Assembly: GCF_020873875.1 (NCBI RefSeq)
Contig: NZ_JAHWGU010000007.1
Location: 124,001-188,000 of the forward strand
DNA length: 64,000 nt
Direction of reading: 5' to 3'
Source of the DNA: Actinoplanes sp. DH11
GTDB taxonomy: Bacteria > Actinomycetota > Actinomycetes > Mycobacteriales > Micromonosporaceae
Positions 42,321-51,074 of the stretch are shown piece by piece. The first letter of the stretch is position 1, and the number at the start of each line of letters is the position of its first letter. Below the pieces are notes generated by a model. That model saw only the letters and a list, made by a program, of their open reading frames with translations, did not search any database and was not told where the DNA came from. The position numbers and the translations under genes were made by a program.

Positions 42321-42791
42321 ATGAGCATCCCGCCCGTCGACGCGGAACTCGCCCTGGCCGAGATCCACGCCCGCCGTCAGCAGGTCGTCGACACCAACCT
42401 CGTACCCCGCTGGTTCTGGGTCTCCATCGCCGCACTCATGCTGCTGTTCGTCGCCGCGGTGGAGACCGGCGCCGCCTGGGTCCTCGCCACCGGCTCGGTC
42501 GTCTACGCCCTCGGCCTGTCCGCCCTGATCCTCGCCATGGTCCGGCACGCCCGGGTGCAGGTGCGCCCCGAGCTGATCGGCCTGCGCGGCGCCCTCGCCA
42601 TCGCCGGGTTCACCCTGGTCCTGGTCGCCGCCGGGATCGGCCTCGGCTTCGCCCTCGAGGCCGCCGGCGCGCCGTTCCCGGCCACGCTCGGCTGCGTGCC
42701 GGTCTGCCTCGGCCTCGCCCTCGGCGGCCCCAGGCTGATGGCCCGCCTGCGCCGCATCATGCTGGCCCGGCCACTGGCCGGCGCCCGGTGA
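42321..42791 (+). CDS. Small integral membrane protein, regulator-coupled
   Basis: 156 residues from ATG 42321 with GGAGGAAG upstream. After a 30-residue cytoplasmic helical N-terminus (PVDAELALAEIHARRQQVVD) there are four hydrophobic segments, about 32-52, 55-72, 90-110 and 118-137, then a basic tail. Its stop overlaps the start of the following regulator (GTGA). The pair resembles the common actinobacterial arrangement of a membrane protein with a winged-helix regulator. Function is unknown. Confidence 0.78.
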   Translation: MSIPPVDAELALAEIHARRQQVVDTNLVPRWFWVSIAALMLLFVAAVETGAAWVLATGSVVYALGLSALILAMVRHARVQVRPELIGLRGALAIAGFTLVLVAAGIGLGFALEAAGAPFPATLGCVPVCLGLALGGPRLMARLRRIMLARPLAGAR

Positions 42792-43093
42792 GCCGCTTCG
42801 ACGACCTCATCCACGCACCGACCCGGCTGTCCCTGGTCAGCCTGCTCGCCGCCACCGACTGGGCCGACTTCAAGTTCCTGCGCGACAGCGTCGGACTCTC
42901 CGACTCCGCGCTCTCCAAGCAGCTCACCACCCTCGAGGAGGCGGGCTACGTGGAGATCCGCAAGAGTTTCGTCGGCAAGCGGCCGCGCACCTCGGCCCGC
43001 CTGACGCCGCAGGGCCACACGGCGTTCACCGGACACGTGGCCGCCCTGCAGGAGATCGTCGCCCGGGCCGGCCTGGCCGTCCTCCCCCAGTGA
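42788..43093 (+). CDS. Winged-helix transcriptional regulator (MarR/ArsR-like, HTH_27 type)
   Basis: 101 residues from GTG 42788. FDDLIHAPTRLSLVSLLAAT, then FKFLRDSVGLSDSALSKQLT and LEEAGYVEIRKSFVGKRPRT, is the compact winged-helix type with a basic wing. No effector domain is present. It is translationally coupled to the membrane protein before it. The 9-base inverted repeat at 42281-42301 is its probable operator, giving autoregulation. Confidence 0.9.
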   Translation: MSRFDDLIHAPTRLSLVSLLAATDWADFKFLRDSVGLSDSALSKQLTTLEEAGYVEIRKSFVGKRPRTSARLTPQGHTAFTGHVAALQEIVARAGLAVLPQ

Positions 43094-43164
43094 CCGAGGA
43101 GACCCGGCCATGGTCAACGATCCGCTCTCGTCCCGACCGGCAGGCGCAACCTAGAGTGGCGGCC

Positions 43165-44862
43165 ATGGCTTGCCTGACCGTTCTTGAGGCCGGCGGGCCG
43201 CATGCGATCATCGTGCGCGGTCCGGCGCTGGAAATCATCGACCTGACCTCCGGCCTCTCGGCAGGCACCGTACCGACCGGGCTGGCCACCATCGAGGCGG
43301 TCGCGGCCGCCGACTTCGACGGGCGCCCGGTCGGGTTCTGCGTGGCGAGCGGCCGGCTGCACGCTTTCGACCTGGCCTCCGGTGTACGCCTGGACATCCT
43401 GTTCGCCGGGCCGGCACCGGAGATCATCACTGCCGGGGTGCTCGCCGGGCATCCGGTTCTGATCGGCGCGACAGGCAACGAGCTGCGGCGCTGGGACCTG
43501 GCCACGGGCGCCGAGGTGGGCGGTCCCCTCGCGGTTCACCGCGCGGATGTACGCGCCCTCGCGCTCACCACCCACGCCGGCCGCCCGGTCGTGATCAGCG
43601 CGGACAGCACCGGCGTGATCTACCTGTCCGACCTCGCCTCCGGTGAGGAGGCCGGCGACCCGGTCGTCCGGCCCGCCGGTTCGGTCGTCACCCTCGCCGC
43701 CGCCGAGGTCGACGGCAAGCTGTCGATCATCACCGGTGACGGCTCCACCGTGCCGGAACCCGCGCTCACCGACGTCGACGCGGTCGCCACGGCCGTCCTC
43801 GACGGGCGGCCGGTTCTCGTCACGTCCGGCCTCGACGAGTCGGTGCGCACCTGGTTCCTGCCCGGCGGCGAACCGGCCGGGCCACCGTGGGCCGACGAGA
43901 CCGTCTCGATCACCGCGGTGGCGGTCGGGTCCGTCGACGGGCGACCGACAGCGATCAGCGGCGACGGTGACGGTGCGCTGCGCCGGTTCGACCTGAGCAC
44001 CCTCACCCCGCTCGGCGACCGGATCGAGGCGCACGCCTCCTGGGTGCGTGCCGTCGCGACCGCCGAACTCCACGGGCGGACCGTGGCCGTGACCGCCGCC
44101 GACCGCACGATCCGGGTGTGGGACCTGGCCACCGGCGCGCCGGTCGGCGAGCCGATCGACACGCGGTACCCGGCCACCGTGCTGACCACCGCGTCGTGGA
44201 ACGGCTTGACGATCGCGGTGGCGCTGCACGGCGACGGGCGTACCCGTGCCTGGGATCTCGCCACCGGTGAGCTTGCCGCCGGTCCGCTTGACGAGTGGTC
44301 GGGGGCCCGGGCGTTCGCGCAGGCCGGTGGGGTGATCTACGCGGTGACCGAGGACCACCCGTACGACGAGGAGTCCGGTGACTACGACCGCAGCGAGATC
44401 GCGTTGCGGGCGTGGGACCTGGCGGAGGGCAACGCCATCGGCACGCCGATGCCCGGTGGCGGTGTCGGTGGCACCGTGACGTGGCCGCCGGTGACGGTGG
44501 TCGAGTCCGGTGAGCGTCCGATCGTGGTGTCCGGGGCCGGCGCCGACGGCCGGCTGCGGGCCTGGGACCTGACCGCCGGCACGCCGCTCACCGAACCGCT
44601 CGCCGGGCACGACGGCCAGCTGACCGCGGTGGCCGCCACCACCGGCGACGAACGGCCGATCGTGGTCACCGGCGGCGAGGACGGCACGCTGCGGGTCTGG
44701 GACGTGATGGCCGGCGAGGCCATCGGCGAGCCGCTGACCGGGCACGCCGGGCGGATCAGCGCGGTCGCCGTCGCCGGGTCGCTGCTGGTCAGCGCCTCCG
44801 AGGACGGCACGGTACGGGTCTGGGACCTCCCGGGCGGCGAACTGCGGGCCCGCTTCCGCTGA
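43165..44862 (+). CDS. WD40-type beta-propeller protein
   Basis: 565 residues if the start is ATG 43165. A GTG at 43090 overlapping the previous stop would add 25 residues of poor protein character. CTAGAGT lies 10 bases before the ATG and could be a -10 box of a leaderless transcript. The protein is made of about ten WD-like repeats with the pattern (H)..VRALALT...GRPVVISAD..G.I.L.DLASGE, and several end LRVWD, IRVWD, VRVWD or RAWD. There is no kinase, protease or membrane domain, so it is a soluble cytoplasmic scaffold. It resembles the propeller halves of larger signalling proteins. No partner is evident. Confidence 0.82.
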   Translation: MACLTVLEAGGPHAIIVRGPALEIIDLTSGLSAGTVPTGLATIEAVAAADFDGRPVGFCVASGRLHAFDLASGVRLDILFAGPAPEIITAGVLAGHPVLIGATGNELRRWDLATGAEVGGPLAVHRADVRALALTTHAGRPVVISADSTGVIYLSDLASGEEAGDPVVRPAGSVVTLAAAEVDGKLSIITGDGSTVPEPALTDVDAVATAVLDGRPVLVTSGLDESVRTWFLPGGEPAGPPWADETVSITAVAVGSVDGRPTAISGDGDGALRRFDLSTLTPLGDRIEAHASWVRAVATAELHGRTVAVTAADRTIRVWDLATGAPVGEPIDTRYPATVLTTASWNGLTIAVALHGDGRTRAWDLATGELAAGPLDEWSGARAFAQAGGVIYAVTEDHPYDEESGDYDRSEIALRAWDLAEGNAIGTPMPGGGVGGTVTWPPVTVVESGERPIVVSGAGADGRLRAWDLTAGTPLTEPLAGHDGQLTAVAATTGDERPIVVTGGEDGTLRVWDVMAGEAIGEPLTGHAGRISAVAVAGSLLVSASEDGTVRVWDLPGGELRARFR

Positions 44863-44869
44863 CCGCGCC

Positions 44870-45610
44870 TCAGCCGGGCGTGTGGCGTAGGACGGCCAGG
44901 TACTCGTACGCCTGGGTGCGCATGTCCCGGCCCCGGTCGTCGATCGCCGCCAGCCGCAGGCCGGTGCCTTCCAGCAGCAGTTCCAGGTCGGCGGGGCTGT
45001 AGCAGCGCAGCACCTGGCTGATCCGCTCGTCCGGCCGGTCGGCCTGCCACCACGTGTCGGTGGCCGTGCTCGTCACCGGGTCGAAGACGGTCAGCTGCCG
45101 CACCTCGAAGTGGTAGCCCCGCGCCGGATCGGGCAGCCGCTGGTCGTGCTGCCCGTGCCAGGACGCCCACACCAGGGGGTTGAACACGTCGATGAGCGCC
45201 GTCGCGCCCGGCCGCAGCCAGCCCGCCACCAGGGTGAGCAGCCGGCGCTGGTCGGCGTCCGAGCCGACCCCGAACCCGTTCCAGTACGTCACCGCGTCGT
45301 ACTGCTCCCCGAGCCGCACCGTGTAGAAGCTCTCGTTGTGGACCGTGAGCCTGCCCGGCGGCAGCCCGGCGGCGAGTTCCGCGCCGAAGGCGACCCGGTC
45401 GCTGATCTCCACGGCTGTCACGGTGTGCCCGGCAAGGGCCGTGGCGACGGCCGTGGTGCCGTACCCGGAGCCCAGCTCCAGCACCGACCCGGGGCCGGCG
45501 CCGGCGTGTTCGTGCAGCAGCGCCACCCGTTCCCGGTCCCGGTCGTCGACGCGCGCCCCCGGACCCCACCACCGGCCGGTCCGCGAATAGAAGCCCGTCA
45601 CCCAGTCCAC
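44870..45610 (-). CDS. SAM-dependent methyltransferase
   Basis: 246 residues from GTG 45610. Motif I is VLELGSGYGTTAVATALAGH, motif II-like acidic residues lie in VTAVEISD, and the post-I segment is YDAVTYWNGFGVG. The C-terminal part LEGTGLRLAAIDDRG is class I methyltransferase beta-6/7. The N-terminal DWVTGFYSRTGRWWGP is typical of small-molecule methyltransferases. The substrate is unknown. It is followed by the MazG-like gene in the opposite gene order, with no overlap. Confidence 0.88.
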   Translation of the reverse strand: MDWVTGFYSRTGRWWGPGARVDDRDRERVALLHEHAGAGPGSVLELGSGYGTTAVATALAGHTVTAVEISDRVAFGAELAAGLPPGRLTVHNESFYTVRLGEQYDAVTYWNGFGVGSDADQRRLLTLVAGWLRPGATALIDVFNPLVWASWHGQHDQRLPDPARGYHFEVRQLTVFDPVTSTATDTWWQADRPDERISQVLRCYSPADLELLLEGTGLRLAAIDDRGRDMRTQAYEYLAVLRHTPG

Positions 45611-45632
45611 ACGGCTCAGTGAAGCACGGCCG

Positions 45633-45950
45633 TCACGCCGGCGGCAGGTACCCGGACGCCTTCGCCGCGCACGCCCGCACCGCCTCGTGCGCGTCCGCGC
45701 CGATGCTCTCCAGGGCCACCAGCGCGGTGAACACCACGTCAGCCAGCTCGCCGACCACCTGCTCGTGGGTGTGTGTCACGCCTTTGCGCGGGTTCTGCCC
45801 CAGCCGCCCGATCCAGGCCTGCGCCGCCTCACCGGACTCCTCGGTGAGTTTCAGGATGCGCAGGGTCATCTCCAGATCGGAGGTGCCGTTGCGCTCGTCG
45901 AGGAAGGTTCGCCACCGCTTCGCCTCGGACCAGACCGTCGGTTCCTTCAT
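45633..45950 (-). CDS. MazG-like nucleotide pyrophosphohydrolase
   Basis: 105 residues from ATG 45950. The MazG/all-alpha NTP-PPase motif appears as LTEESGEAAQAWIG and ELADVVFTALVALE, with the four acidic metal ligands (E-E and E-D). It probably hydrolyses non-canonical or excess NTPs. It is upstream of the methyltransferase on the same strand with 22 bases between them, so they may form a two-gene unit. An 18-base direct repeat (GCCGTGCCGGAATCCCG) occurs twice just before its start, at about 45989 and 46022. Confidence 0.87.
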   Translation of the reverse strand: MKEPTVWSEAKRWRTFLDERNGTSDLEMTLRILKLTEESGEAAQAWIGRLGQNPRKGVTHTHEQVVGELADVVFTALVALESIGADAHEAVRACAAKASGYLPPA

Positions 45951-46144
45951 GCCCCGATTCTGGCGGCGCGGCGGCCGGCCGAGATGTCGCCGTGCCGGAA
46001 TCCCGCCGACCGGGCGGATCCTCGCCGTGCCGGAATCCCGGCAACCGGACGGTGACGCAGGCGCACCGTGCCGGTGATCCAACCGCCCGGAGCGGCGCCG
46101 AAGAGAACAGTGCAACCGCGAAACACCTACGAAAGGGACCGCTC

Positions 46145-46636
46145 TTGCGCAACGTTCTTCGCCGCTTCGCCCTGGCCGTCGTCCTCACCCCGGCCGCCGT
46201 CGGTGTGGCCACCATGATCGCGACGCCCGCCCAGGCCGCCCCCGCGAAGGCCAGCGAGACCGCCCTGCAGAACCAGATCAACCAGCTCATCAACACCGAA
46301 CGCACCCAGCGCGGCTGCTCGGCGCTGAAGGTCAACGCGGCGCTCACCGCCGCCGCCCGCGGCCACTCCGCGTGGATGGCCCAGACCGGGAAGTTCTCCC
46401 ACACCGGCCGCTCGAACTCCAACTTCGTGGCCCGGTCCAAGGCCGCCGGCTACACCAAGCCGTCCGCGGAGAACATCGCCTGGGGCTACCGCAGCGCCAC
46501 GCAGGTCGTCAACGGCTGGATGAACAGCCCCGGCCACCGCACCAACATCCTCAACTGCAAGTCCAAGACCGTCGGCGTCGGCGTCGTCTTCAGCGCCAAC
46601 GGCGCCCCGTACTACACCCAGGACTTCGGCTACTGA
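46145..46636 (+). CDS. Secreted CAP/SCP-domain protein
   Basis: 163 residues from TTG 46145 with AAAGGGA upstream. The signal peptide is about 1-31, with cleavage after AQA. The mature domain is a CAP/SCP fold: LINTERTQRGCSALKVNAAL, HSAWMAQTGKFSHTG, AENIAWGY and MNSPGHRTNILNC. The cavity His and Glu residues of bacterial CAP proteins are present and two Cys may form a disulfide. The biological role in bacteria is unclear (established uncertainty). Confidence 0.9.
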   Translation: MRNVLRRFALAVVLTPAAVGVATMIATPAQAAPAKASETALQNQINQLINTERTQRGCSALKVNAALTAAARGHSAWMAQTGKFSHTGRSNSNFVARSKAAGYTKPSAENIAWGYRSATQVVNGWMNSPGHRTNILNCKSKTVGVGVVFSANGAPYYTQDFGY

Positions 46637-46779
46637 GCCCGCCACCTCTCTGACCGGCCCGCCCTCGATCGGTGCGCTGCCGTCACGGTCGCTCGAACCG
46701 GCGGCCGATCTGAACCGGCCACCAGCCATCGCGAGCCCCTTACTAGCCCCGGCGGCGCCGGACACACCGCCCATGCCGG

Positions 46780-46882
46780 GATGTTGATCTGCTAGCGCTA
46801 CGAAAACGCTGTGATCATGGACCTGAAACCGCGATTTCGCATCGCTAGCAGATCAACAACGCCACGCGGACCCACCGCAGCC
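46780..46882 (+). repeat. Palindromic repeat, copy 4
   Basis: Arms 46783-46806 and 46834-46857 pair with four mismatches. Loop and right flank are essentially identical to copy 2. It lies in the 472-base gap between the convergent CAP-protein and MerR genes. Confidence 0.9.
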
Positions 46883-46927
46883 AGGTCACGCCCGCCGCTT
46901 GACCACACCATCGGAACACCCGAGCAA

Positions 46928-46966
46928 GCGATGCCCCAGCCGATCCCCCTGCGGCTGGGGCATCGC
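46928..46966. terminator. Perfect 15-bp hairpin, possible bidirectional terminator or small RNA element
   Basis: GCGATGCCCCAGCCG (46928-46942) pairs perfectly with 46952-46966 around ATCCCCCTG. It lies between two convergent genes and 143 bases past the MerR stop. The stem is longer than a typical actinomycete terminator and has no T-tract. Confidence 0.6.
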
Positions 46967-46988
46967 CGTGCCCGCGATCAGACAACCC

Positions 46989-47120
46989 GGAGCTACGCCC
47001 GGATCGGGACGCAAGGAGCCGCGCCCGGATCACGACGCAATGAGCCCGCGCCCGGGTCAGGCGGCCCGGAGCCGCGTCCGGATCAGGGCGCAGGGAGCCA
47101 CGCCCGAATCACGCGGCCAG
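46989..47120. repeat. Five 26-27 bp tandem repeats
   Basis: Units of the type GGAGCCGCGCCCGGATCACG-ACGCAA start at 46989, 47015, 47041, 47068 and 47094. The last unit overlaps the final codons of the MerR gene (stop at 47109). No other feature is seen in the gap besides palindromic repeat 4 and the hairpin. Confidence 0.85.
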
Positions 47121-47921
47121 TGGGAACTGCACCTCGGTCAGCAGCTCGTCCGGTGCGGCGGTCTGCGGATCGTTGAGGTAGACCTCGCGGGGCGCACCGG
47201 CGCCGGACCGGCCCTGCTGCTCCATCCAGCCGGTCACCACGTGGTAGGCGGGTGAGATCTCCGAGTACGGTCCGCGGTGCACCACGTAGGCGACCAGACC
47301 GCCGGGAACCTCCCTGGTCACGGACGGGCCGGGCGGCAGCGACAGGCCCGGCGGCACCGGGATGCAGATCTCGATCCGGCCGTCGGTCTTCTCGTCGATG
47401 ATGTCGTGGTAGACGACGAACGGCGCCCCGGCCGGCTGGGCACCGGCCACCCCGATCGCCGAGACCAGGGTTCCGAAGCCCTGGCCGAGATCACTGCCGA
47501 TCCGGCTCAGGCTGGTCGGCACGGTCAGGGCGGCGACGAACTGCGGCGGTACGGTCTTGACGGTCACCTCGTACGGCATGACTGCTCCTCGTTCGATGAG
47601 TCGTTCGAGGAACCGCAGCATCCGCTCCTGCTCGGCGACGCGTTCACGCAGCCGCTCCCGATGATCCGACAGGCCCTTGGTGATCAGATCAGGATCGGAC
47701 AGGTCCAGCAGTTCGCGGATCTGACTGATCGGCATCTCCAAGGCTCGCAGCACCCGGATCGTCTCGGCGCGGGCGGCCTGCGCGATCGTGTAGTACCGAT
47801 AACCCGACGACGGGTCCACCCACGCCGGCGGCAGCAGGCCCTGCTCGTCGTAGAAGCGCAGCGCCTTGATCGAGAGCCGGGCCATCCGTGCGAAACGGCC
47901 GATCGGGATCAGGTTGGACAT
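47109..47921 (-). CDS. MerR-family regulator with GyrI-like effector domain (BmrR type)
   Basis: 270 residues from ATG 47921. The MerR DNA-binding domain is IGRFARMARLSIKALRFYDE with QGLLPPAWVDPSSGYRYYTI and a dimerisation helix to residue 110. From about 115 to 270 the GyrI/AraC_E-type effector-binding domain appears (VKTVPPQFVAALTV and EVYLNDPQ). Such proteins activate multidrug transporters on binding hydrophobic cations. No transporter gene is adjacent on this strand. A MerR-type 19-base-spacer promoter precedes it. Confidence 0.9.
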   Translation of the reverse strand: MSNLIPIGRFARMARLSIKALRFYDEQGLLPPAWVDPSSGYRYYTIAQAARAETIRVLRALEMPISQIRELLDLSDPDLITKGLSDHRERLRERVAEQERMLRFLERLIERGAVMPYEVTVKTVPPQFVAALTVPTSLSRIGSDLGQGFGTLVSAIGVAGAQPAGAPFVVYHDIIDEKTDGRIEICIPVPPGLSLPPGPSVTREVPGGLVAYVVHRGPYSEISPAYHVVTGWMEQQGRSGAGAPREVYLNDPQTAAPDELLTEVQFPLAA

Positions 47922-47943
47922 GCGGTTCCTCCCTTCCCTGCCG

Positions 47944-47974
47944 ATGCTGGACGCTCCCCTGACAGGAGAGTCAA
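47944..47974 (-). promoter_or_regulatory. MerR-type promoter with 19-base spacer and dyad
   Basis: On the reverse strand TTGACT (47969-47974), a 19-base spacer and CAGCAT (47944-47949). The dyad GAC-n-CTCC...GGAG-n-GTC fills the spacer. This is the typical MerR-activated architecture and suggests autoregulation. Confidence 0.65.
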
Positions 47975-47978
47975 CCGC

Positions 47979-49316
47979 TCAGCACTCGATGACGTTGACC
48001 GCCAGTCCCCCGCGGGCCGTCTCCTTGTACTTGACCTTCATGTCGGCGCCCGTCTCCTTCATGGTCTTGATGACCTTGTCGAGGGAGACGTGATGCCGGC
48101 CGTCGCCGCGCAACGCCATCTTCGCCGCCGTGACGGCCTTGACCGCGGCCATCCCGTTGCGTTCGATGCACGGGATCTGCACCAGCCCGCCGACCGGGTC
48201 GCAGGTGAGGCCGAGATTGTGCTCCATGCCGATCTCGGCGGCGTTCTCCACCTGTTCCGGCGTGCCACCGAGCACCTCGGCCAGCCCGGCCGCGGCCATC
48301 GCGCACGCCGAGCCGACCTCGCCCTGGCAGCCCACCTCGGCGCCGGAGATGGAGGCGTTCTCCTTGAACAGCAGCCCGATCGCGCCGGCGGTCAGCAGGA
48401 ACCGGACCACGCCGTCGGGTCCGGCGCCGGGCACGAACTCGGTGTAGTAGCGCAGCACCGCGGGCAGGATCCCGGCGGCGCCGTTGGTGGGCGCGGTCAC
48501 CACGCGACCGCCGGCGGCGTTCTCCTCGTTGACCGCCATGGCGTACGCGGTGAGCCATTCCATCGCGTGCGGCGCGGGATCGCCGGCCGCCCGCAGCTGC
48601 CGCGCGAAGGAGGCCGCACGACGCCGGACCTTCAGCCCGCCCGGCAGGATGCCCTCGGCGGACAGCCCGGCGTCGATGCAGGAGGACATCACCGACCAGA
48701 TGTGCAGCAGACCGGAGCGGACGTCGCCGGCCGGCCGGGACGCGGACTCGTTGGCCAGCATCAGCGCCGGGATCGACAGGCCGGTCGTGTTCGCCAGGGA
48801 CAGCAGTTCGGCGCCGGTCGAGAACGGGTGCTCGACGGTCGGCTGGGTGGCCCGTACCCCGGTGTTCTCCGCGTCCACGACGAAGCCGCCGCCGACCGAG
48901 TAGTAGGACCGCCGCAGCACCTCCGTGCCGTCGGTGCGCAGCGCCGTGAAGGTCATCCCGTTGGGGTGACCGGGCAGCGTCCGCCGGCGGTGCAGCACCA
49001 CGTCGACCCCGGCCGGCCGGCCGGTGGGCAGCCGCAGCCGACCGGCATCGTTGATCCGCGCGGCCCGCTCGTCGGCGGTGCGCACGTCGACCGTCTCCGG
49101 GTCCGAACCCTCCAGCCCCAGGAGCACCGCCTTGGGGGTGCCGTGGCCGTGGCCGGTCGCGCCCAGTGAGCCGAACAGTTCCGCGCGCACCGAGGCCACC
49201 TGATCGGTTTCGGCCAGCAGGTGCGCGAAGCGGGCGGCCGCGCGCATCGGGCCGACGGTGTGCGAGCTGGACGGGCCGATGCCGATCGAGAAGAGGTCGA
49301 ACACGGAGACGGCCAC
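47979..49316 (-). CDS. sdaA: L-serine ammonia-lyase, iron-sulfur type, single-chain
   Basis: 445 residues from GTG 49316, with GGAG 8 bases upstream; an alternative GTG at 49322 overlaps the gcvH stop. The beta domain starts [20 protein letters not shown]. The alpha domain has [20 protein letters not shown] and the cysteines of the Fe-S cluster in [16 protein letters not shown] and [12 protein letters not shown]. It converts serine to pyruvate and ammonia. With gcvT and gcvH upstream and a glycine riboswitch, glycine carbon can pass through serine (GlyA elsewhere) to pyruvate. Confidence 0.95.
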   Translation of the reverse strand: MAVSVFDLFSIGIGPSSSHTVGPMRAAARFAHLLAETDQVASVRAELFGSLGATGHGHGTPKAVLLGLEGSDPETVDVRTADERAARINDAGRLRLPTGRPAGVDVVLHRRRTLPGHPNGMTFTALRTDGTEVLRRSYYSVGGGFVVDAENTGVRATQPTVEHPFSTGAELLSLANTTGLSIPALMLANESASRPAGDVRSGLLHIWSVMSSCIDAGLSAEGILPGGLKVRRRAASFARQLRAAGDPAPHAMEWLTAYAMAVNEENAAGGRVVTAPTNGAAGILPAVLRYYTEFVPGAGPDGVVRFLLTAGAIGLLFKENASISGAEVGCQGEVGSACAMAAAGLAEVLGGTPEQVENAAEIGMEHNLGLTCDPVGGLVQIPCIERNGMAAVKAVTAAKMALRGDGRHHVSLDKVIKTMKETGADMKVKYKETARGGLAVNVIEC

Positions 49317-49318
49317 GG

Positions 49319-49690
49319 TCACGACTCCGGTGAGATCAGCGCGGCATAGGCCGCGGCGTCGAGAACCTCGGGGGTACGGGTGACCCGCACCCGGTAGAGC
49401 CAGCCGGCCCCGTACGGATCCGAGTTGATCAGTCCCGGGTCGTCGGTCAGCGCCTGATTGATCTCCACGATCTCTCCATCGGCCGGCGCATACACCTCGC
49501 TGACCGATTTCGTCGACTCGATCTCGCCGCACACGGCTCCGGCCGTGGTGATCGTGCCGGGTTCCGGCAGGTCGACGAAGACCACGTCGCCGAGCGCGTC
49601 GGCGGCGAACGCGGTGATGCCGACCGTCGCGACCTCGTCGTCGGTGAGCCACTCGTGGTCGCGGCTGTAGCGAAGGTTCAGGGGGATCAC
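49319..49690 (-). CDS. gcvH: Glycine cleavage system H protein
   Basis: 123 residues from GTG 49690, overlapping the gcvT stop (GTGA). [20 protein letters not shown] and [13 protein letters not shown] are diagnostic. The lipoylated lysine is K61 in [12 protein letters not shown]. It shuttles the aminomethyl group between P, T and L proteins. The operon lacks gcvP, which must be elsewhere. Confidence 0.97.
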   Translation of the reverse strand: MIPLNLRYSRDHEWLTDDEVATVGITAFAADALGDVVFVDLPEPGTITTAGAVCGEIESTKSVSEVYAPADGEIVEINQALTDDPGLINSDPYGAGWLYRVRVTRTPEVLDAAAYAALISPES

Positions 49691-50751
49691 TGGGGGCTCC
49701 TGCGGTAGAAGGGCAGCGCGACGACCTCGGCGTCCTCGTGCGTGCCGCGGACGTCGACAACCAGCCGGGTGCCGGGTTTGGCGAAGACCGGCGGTACGTA
49801 GGCCATCGCGATCGGGTGGCCCAGCGTCGGCGACGGCGCGCCGCTGGTGACCTCGCCGAGGCGCTCGCCGCTGACCGGGTCGAGCACCGGGTGCCCGCGC
49901 CGCGGTGCCCGGCGGCCGTTGGTGATCAGGCCGGTCAGCACGGTCGCGGTGCCCTCGGCGGCGACCCGGCGCAGCGCGTCCGCGCCCACGAAGTCGGCCT
50001 TGTCCAGGGCGACGACCCGGCCCAGGCCGGCGTGGAACGGGGTGGTGCGCACGGTGAGCTCCTGGCCGTACAGCGGCATCCCCGCCTCCAGCCGCAGCGT
50101 GTCCCGGCAGGCCAGCCCGGCGGGGGTGGCACCGGCCCCGGCGAGCGCCGACCAGATCGTGGCGGCGTCGGCGTCGGCGCTGTAGATCTCGAAGCCGTCC
50201 TCGCCGGTGTACCCGGTGCGGGCCAGCAGCACGTCGGCGCCGGCCACCCGGGCCGCCCGGATGCCGTAGTAGGGCAGGTCGTCACCGTCGCCGAGGATCG
50301 CCGCCGCGCGCGGACCCTGCACGGCGATAAGTGATCCGCCGGCGTCGGTGATCGTCACGGCGTACCCGTTGCTGTGCTCGCCCAGCATGGCGCGGACCAC
50401 CATCGCGTTCGCGGCGTTCGCGACCACCAGGAATCGCTGCTCGGTGAGCCGGTAGACGACCAGGTCGTCCAGGACGCCGCCGGTGGTGTGGCAGAGCATG
50501 GTGTAGCGGGCCCGGCCGGGCACGATCCGCGAGGGCCGGCCGACCAGGGCGTAGTCGAGGAACTCGGCGGCGTTCGGGCCGGTCACCTCGATCCGGCCCA
50601 TGTGGCTGAGGTCGAACAGGCCGGCGCCGGTGCGCACGGCGTGGTGCTCGGCGATGTCGCTGCCGTACCGCAGCGGCATGGTCCAGCCGGCGAAAGTGGT
50701 GAGGTTCGCGCCGAGGCGCGCGTGGACGTCGAAGAGCGCGGTGCGTCGCAG
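49687..50751 (-). CDS. gcvT: Glycine cleavage T protein (aminomethyltransferase), apparent CTG start
   Basis: 354 residues if translation begins at CTG 50751. The conserved N-terminus [20 protein letters not shown] is in frame upstream of the first ATG (50679). No ATG, GTG or TTG occurs between the in-frame TAG (about 12 bases upstream) and that ATG, and AGGAG lies 6 bases before the CTG. The rest is canonical: [50 protein letters not shown] and [14 protein letters not shown]. It transfers the methylene group to tetrahydrofolate. It is the first gene of the riboswitch-controlled gcvT-gcvH-sdaA operon. Confidence 0.92.
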   Translation of the reverse strand: MRRTALFDVHARLGANLTTFAGWTMPLRYGSDIAEHHAVRTGAGLFDLSHMGRIEVTGPNAAEFLDYALVGRPSRIVPGRARYTMLCHTTGGVLDDLVVYRLTEQRFLVVANAANAMVVRAMLGEHSNGYAVTITDAGGSLIAVQGPRAAAILGDGDDLPYYGIRAARVAGADVLLARTGYTGEDGFEIYSADADAATIWSALAGAGATPAGLACRDTLRLEAGMPLYGQELTVRTTPFHAGLGRVVALDKADFVGADALRRVAAEGTATVLTGLITNGRRAPRRGHPVLDPVSGERLGEVTSGAPSPTLGHPIAMAYVPPVFAKPGTRLVVDVRGTHEDAEVVALPFYRRSPQ

Positions 50752-50784
50752 AGGAGGCTCCTAGGTTTCGGGTGGGCCTCCCTC

Positions 50785-50966
50785 GCTCTGTCATGGTGCC
50801 TGAGAGCTTCACCGCCGGTGGGGGCGGTTTGCACCGTGGGCGCGGGATCGTGGTGCGTCCCGGCTTTCCAGAGTCGCCTGACCGCAGCGGTACGTGGGCC
50901 TGAGAGATTCTGAGGGAGAAGTTGCTCCTTCGGCGCCCGGCGAACCCGGAACTCTCCCGCTGCGGA
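50785..50966 (-). ncRNA. Tandem glycine riboswitch
   Basis: Reverse-strand leader of the gcvT operon. Aptamer 1 has GCGGGAGAGUUCC, CGCCGAAGGAGCAACUUCUC and UCUCUCAGGCCCACGUACCG. Aptamer 2 follows with CUCUGGAAAGCC, a CGGUGCAAACC-type core and GAAGCUCUCAGGCACCAUGA. Its P1 closes as CUCUG...CAGAG at 50785-50790. The arrangement and conserved boxes match the glycine riboswitch. Glycine binding is expected to turn on the operon. Confidence 0.93.
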
Positions 50967-51074
50967 TGATGCGGCTTGTTCAGTTGTGGCTGCAAGTTAT
51001 CCGGCCATGATGATCACGTCAAGTGCTCACCGACCTGCGACTCCTGCCGATCTGAAGGAGGCTGAGGTGAAGGG

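Noticed and set aside
2766..46882. CRISPR array or insertion sequences for the repeated elements
   Set aside because: Repeats are dispersed, self-palindromic and not separated by regular spacers. No cas or transposase genes are present.
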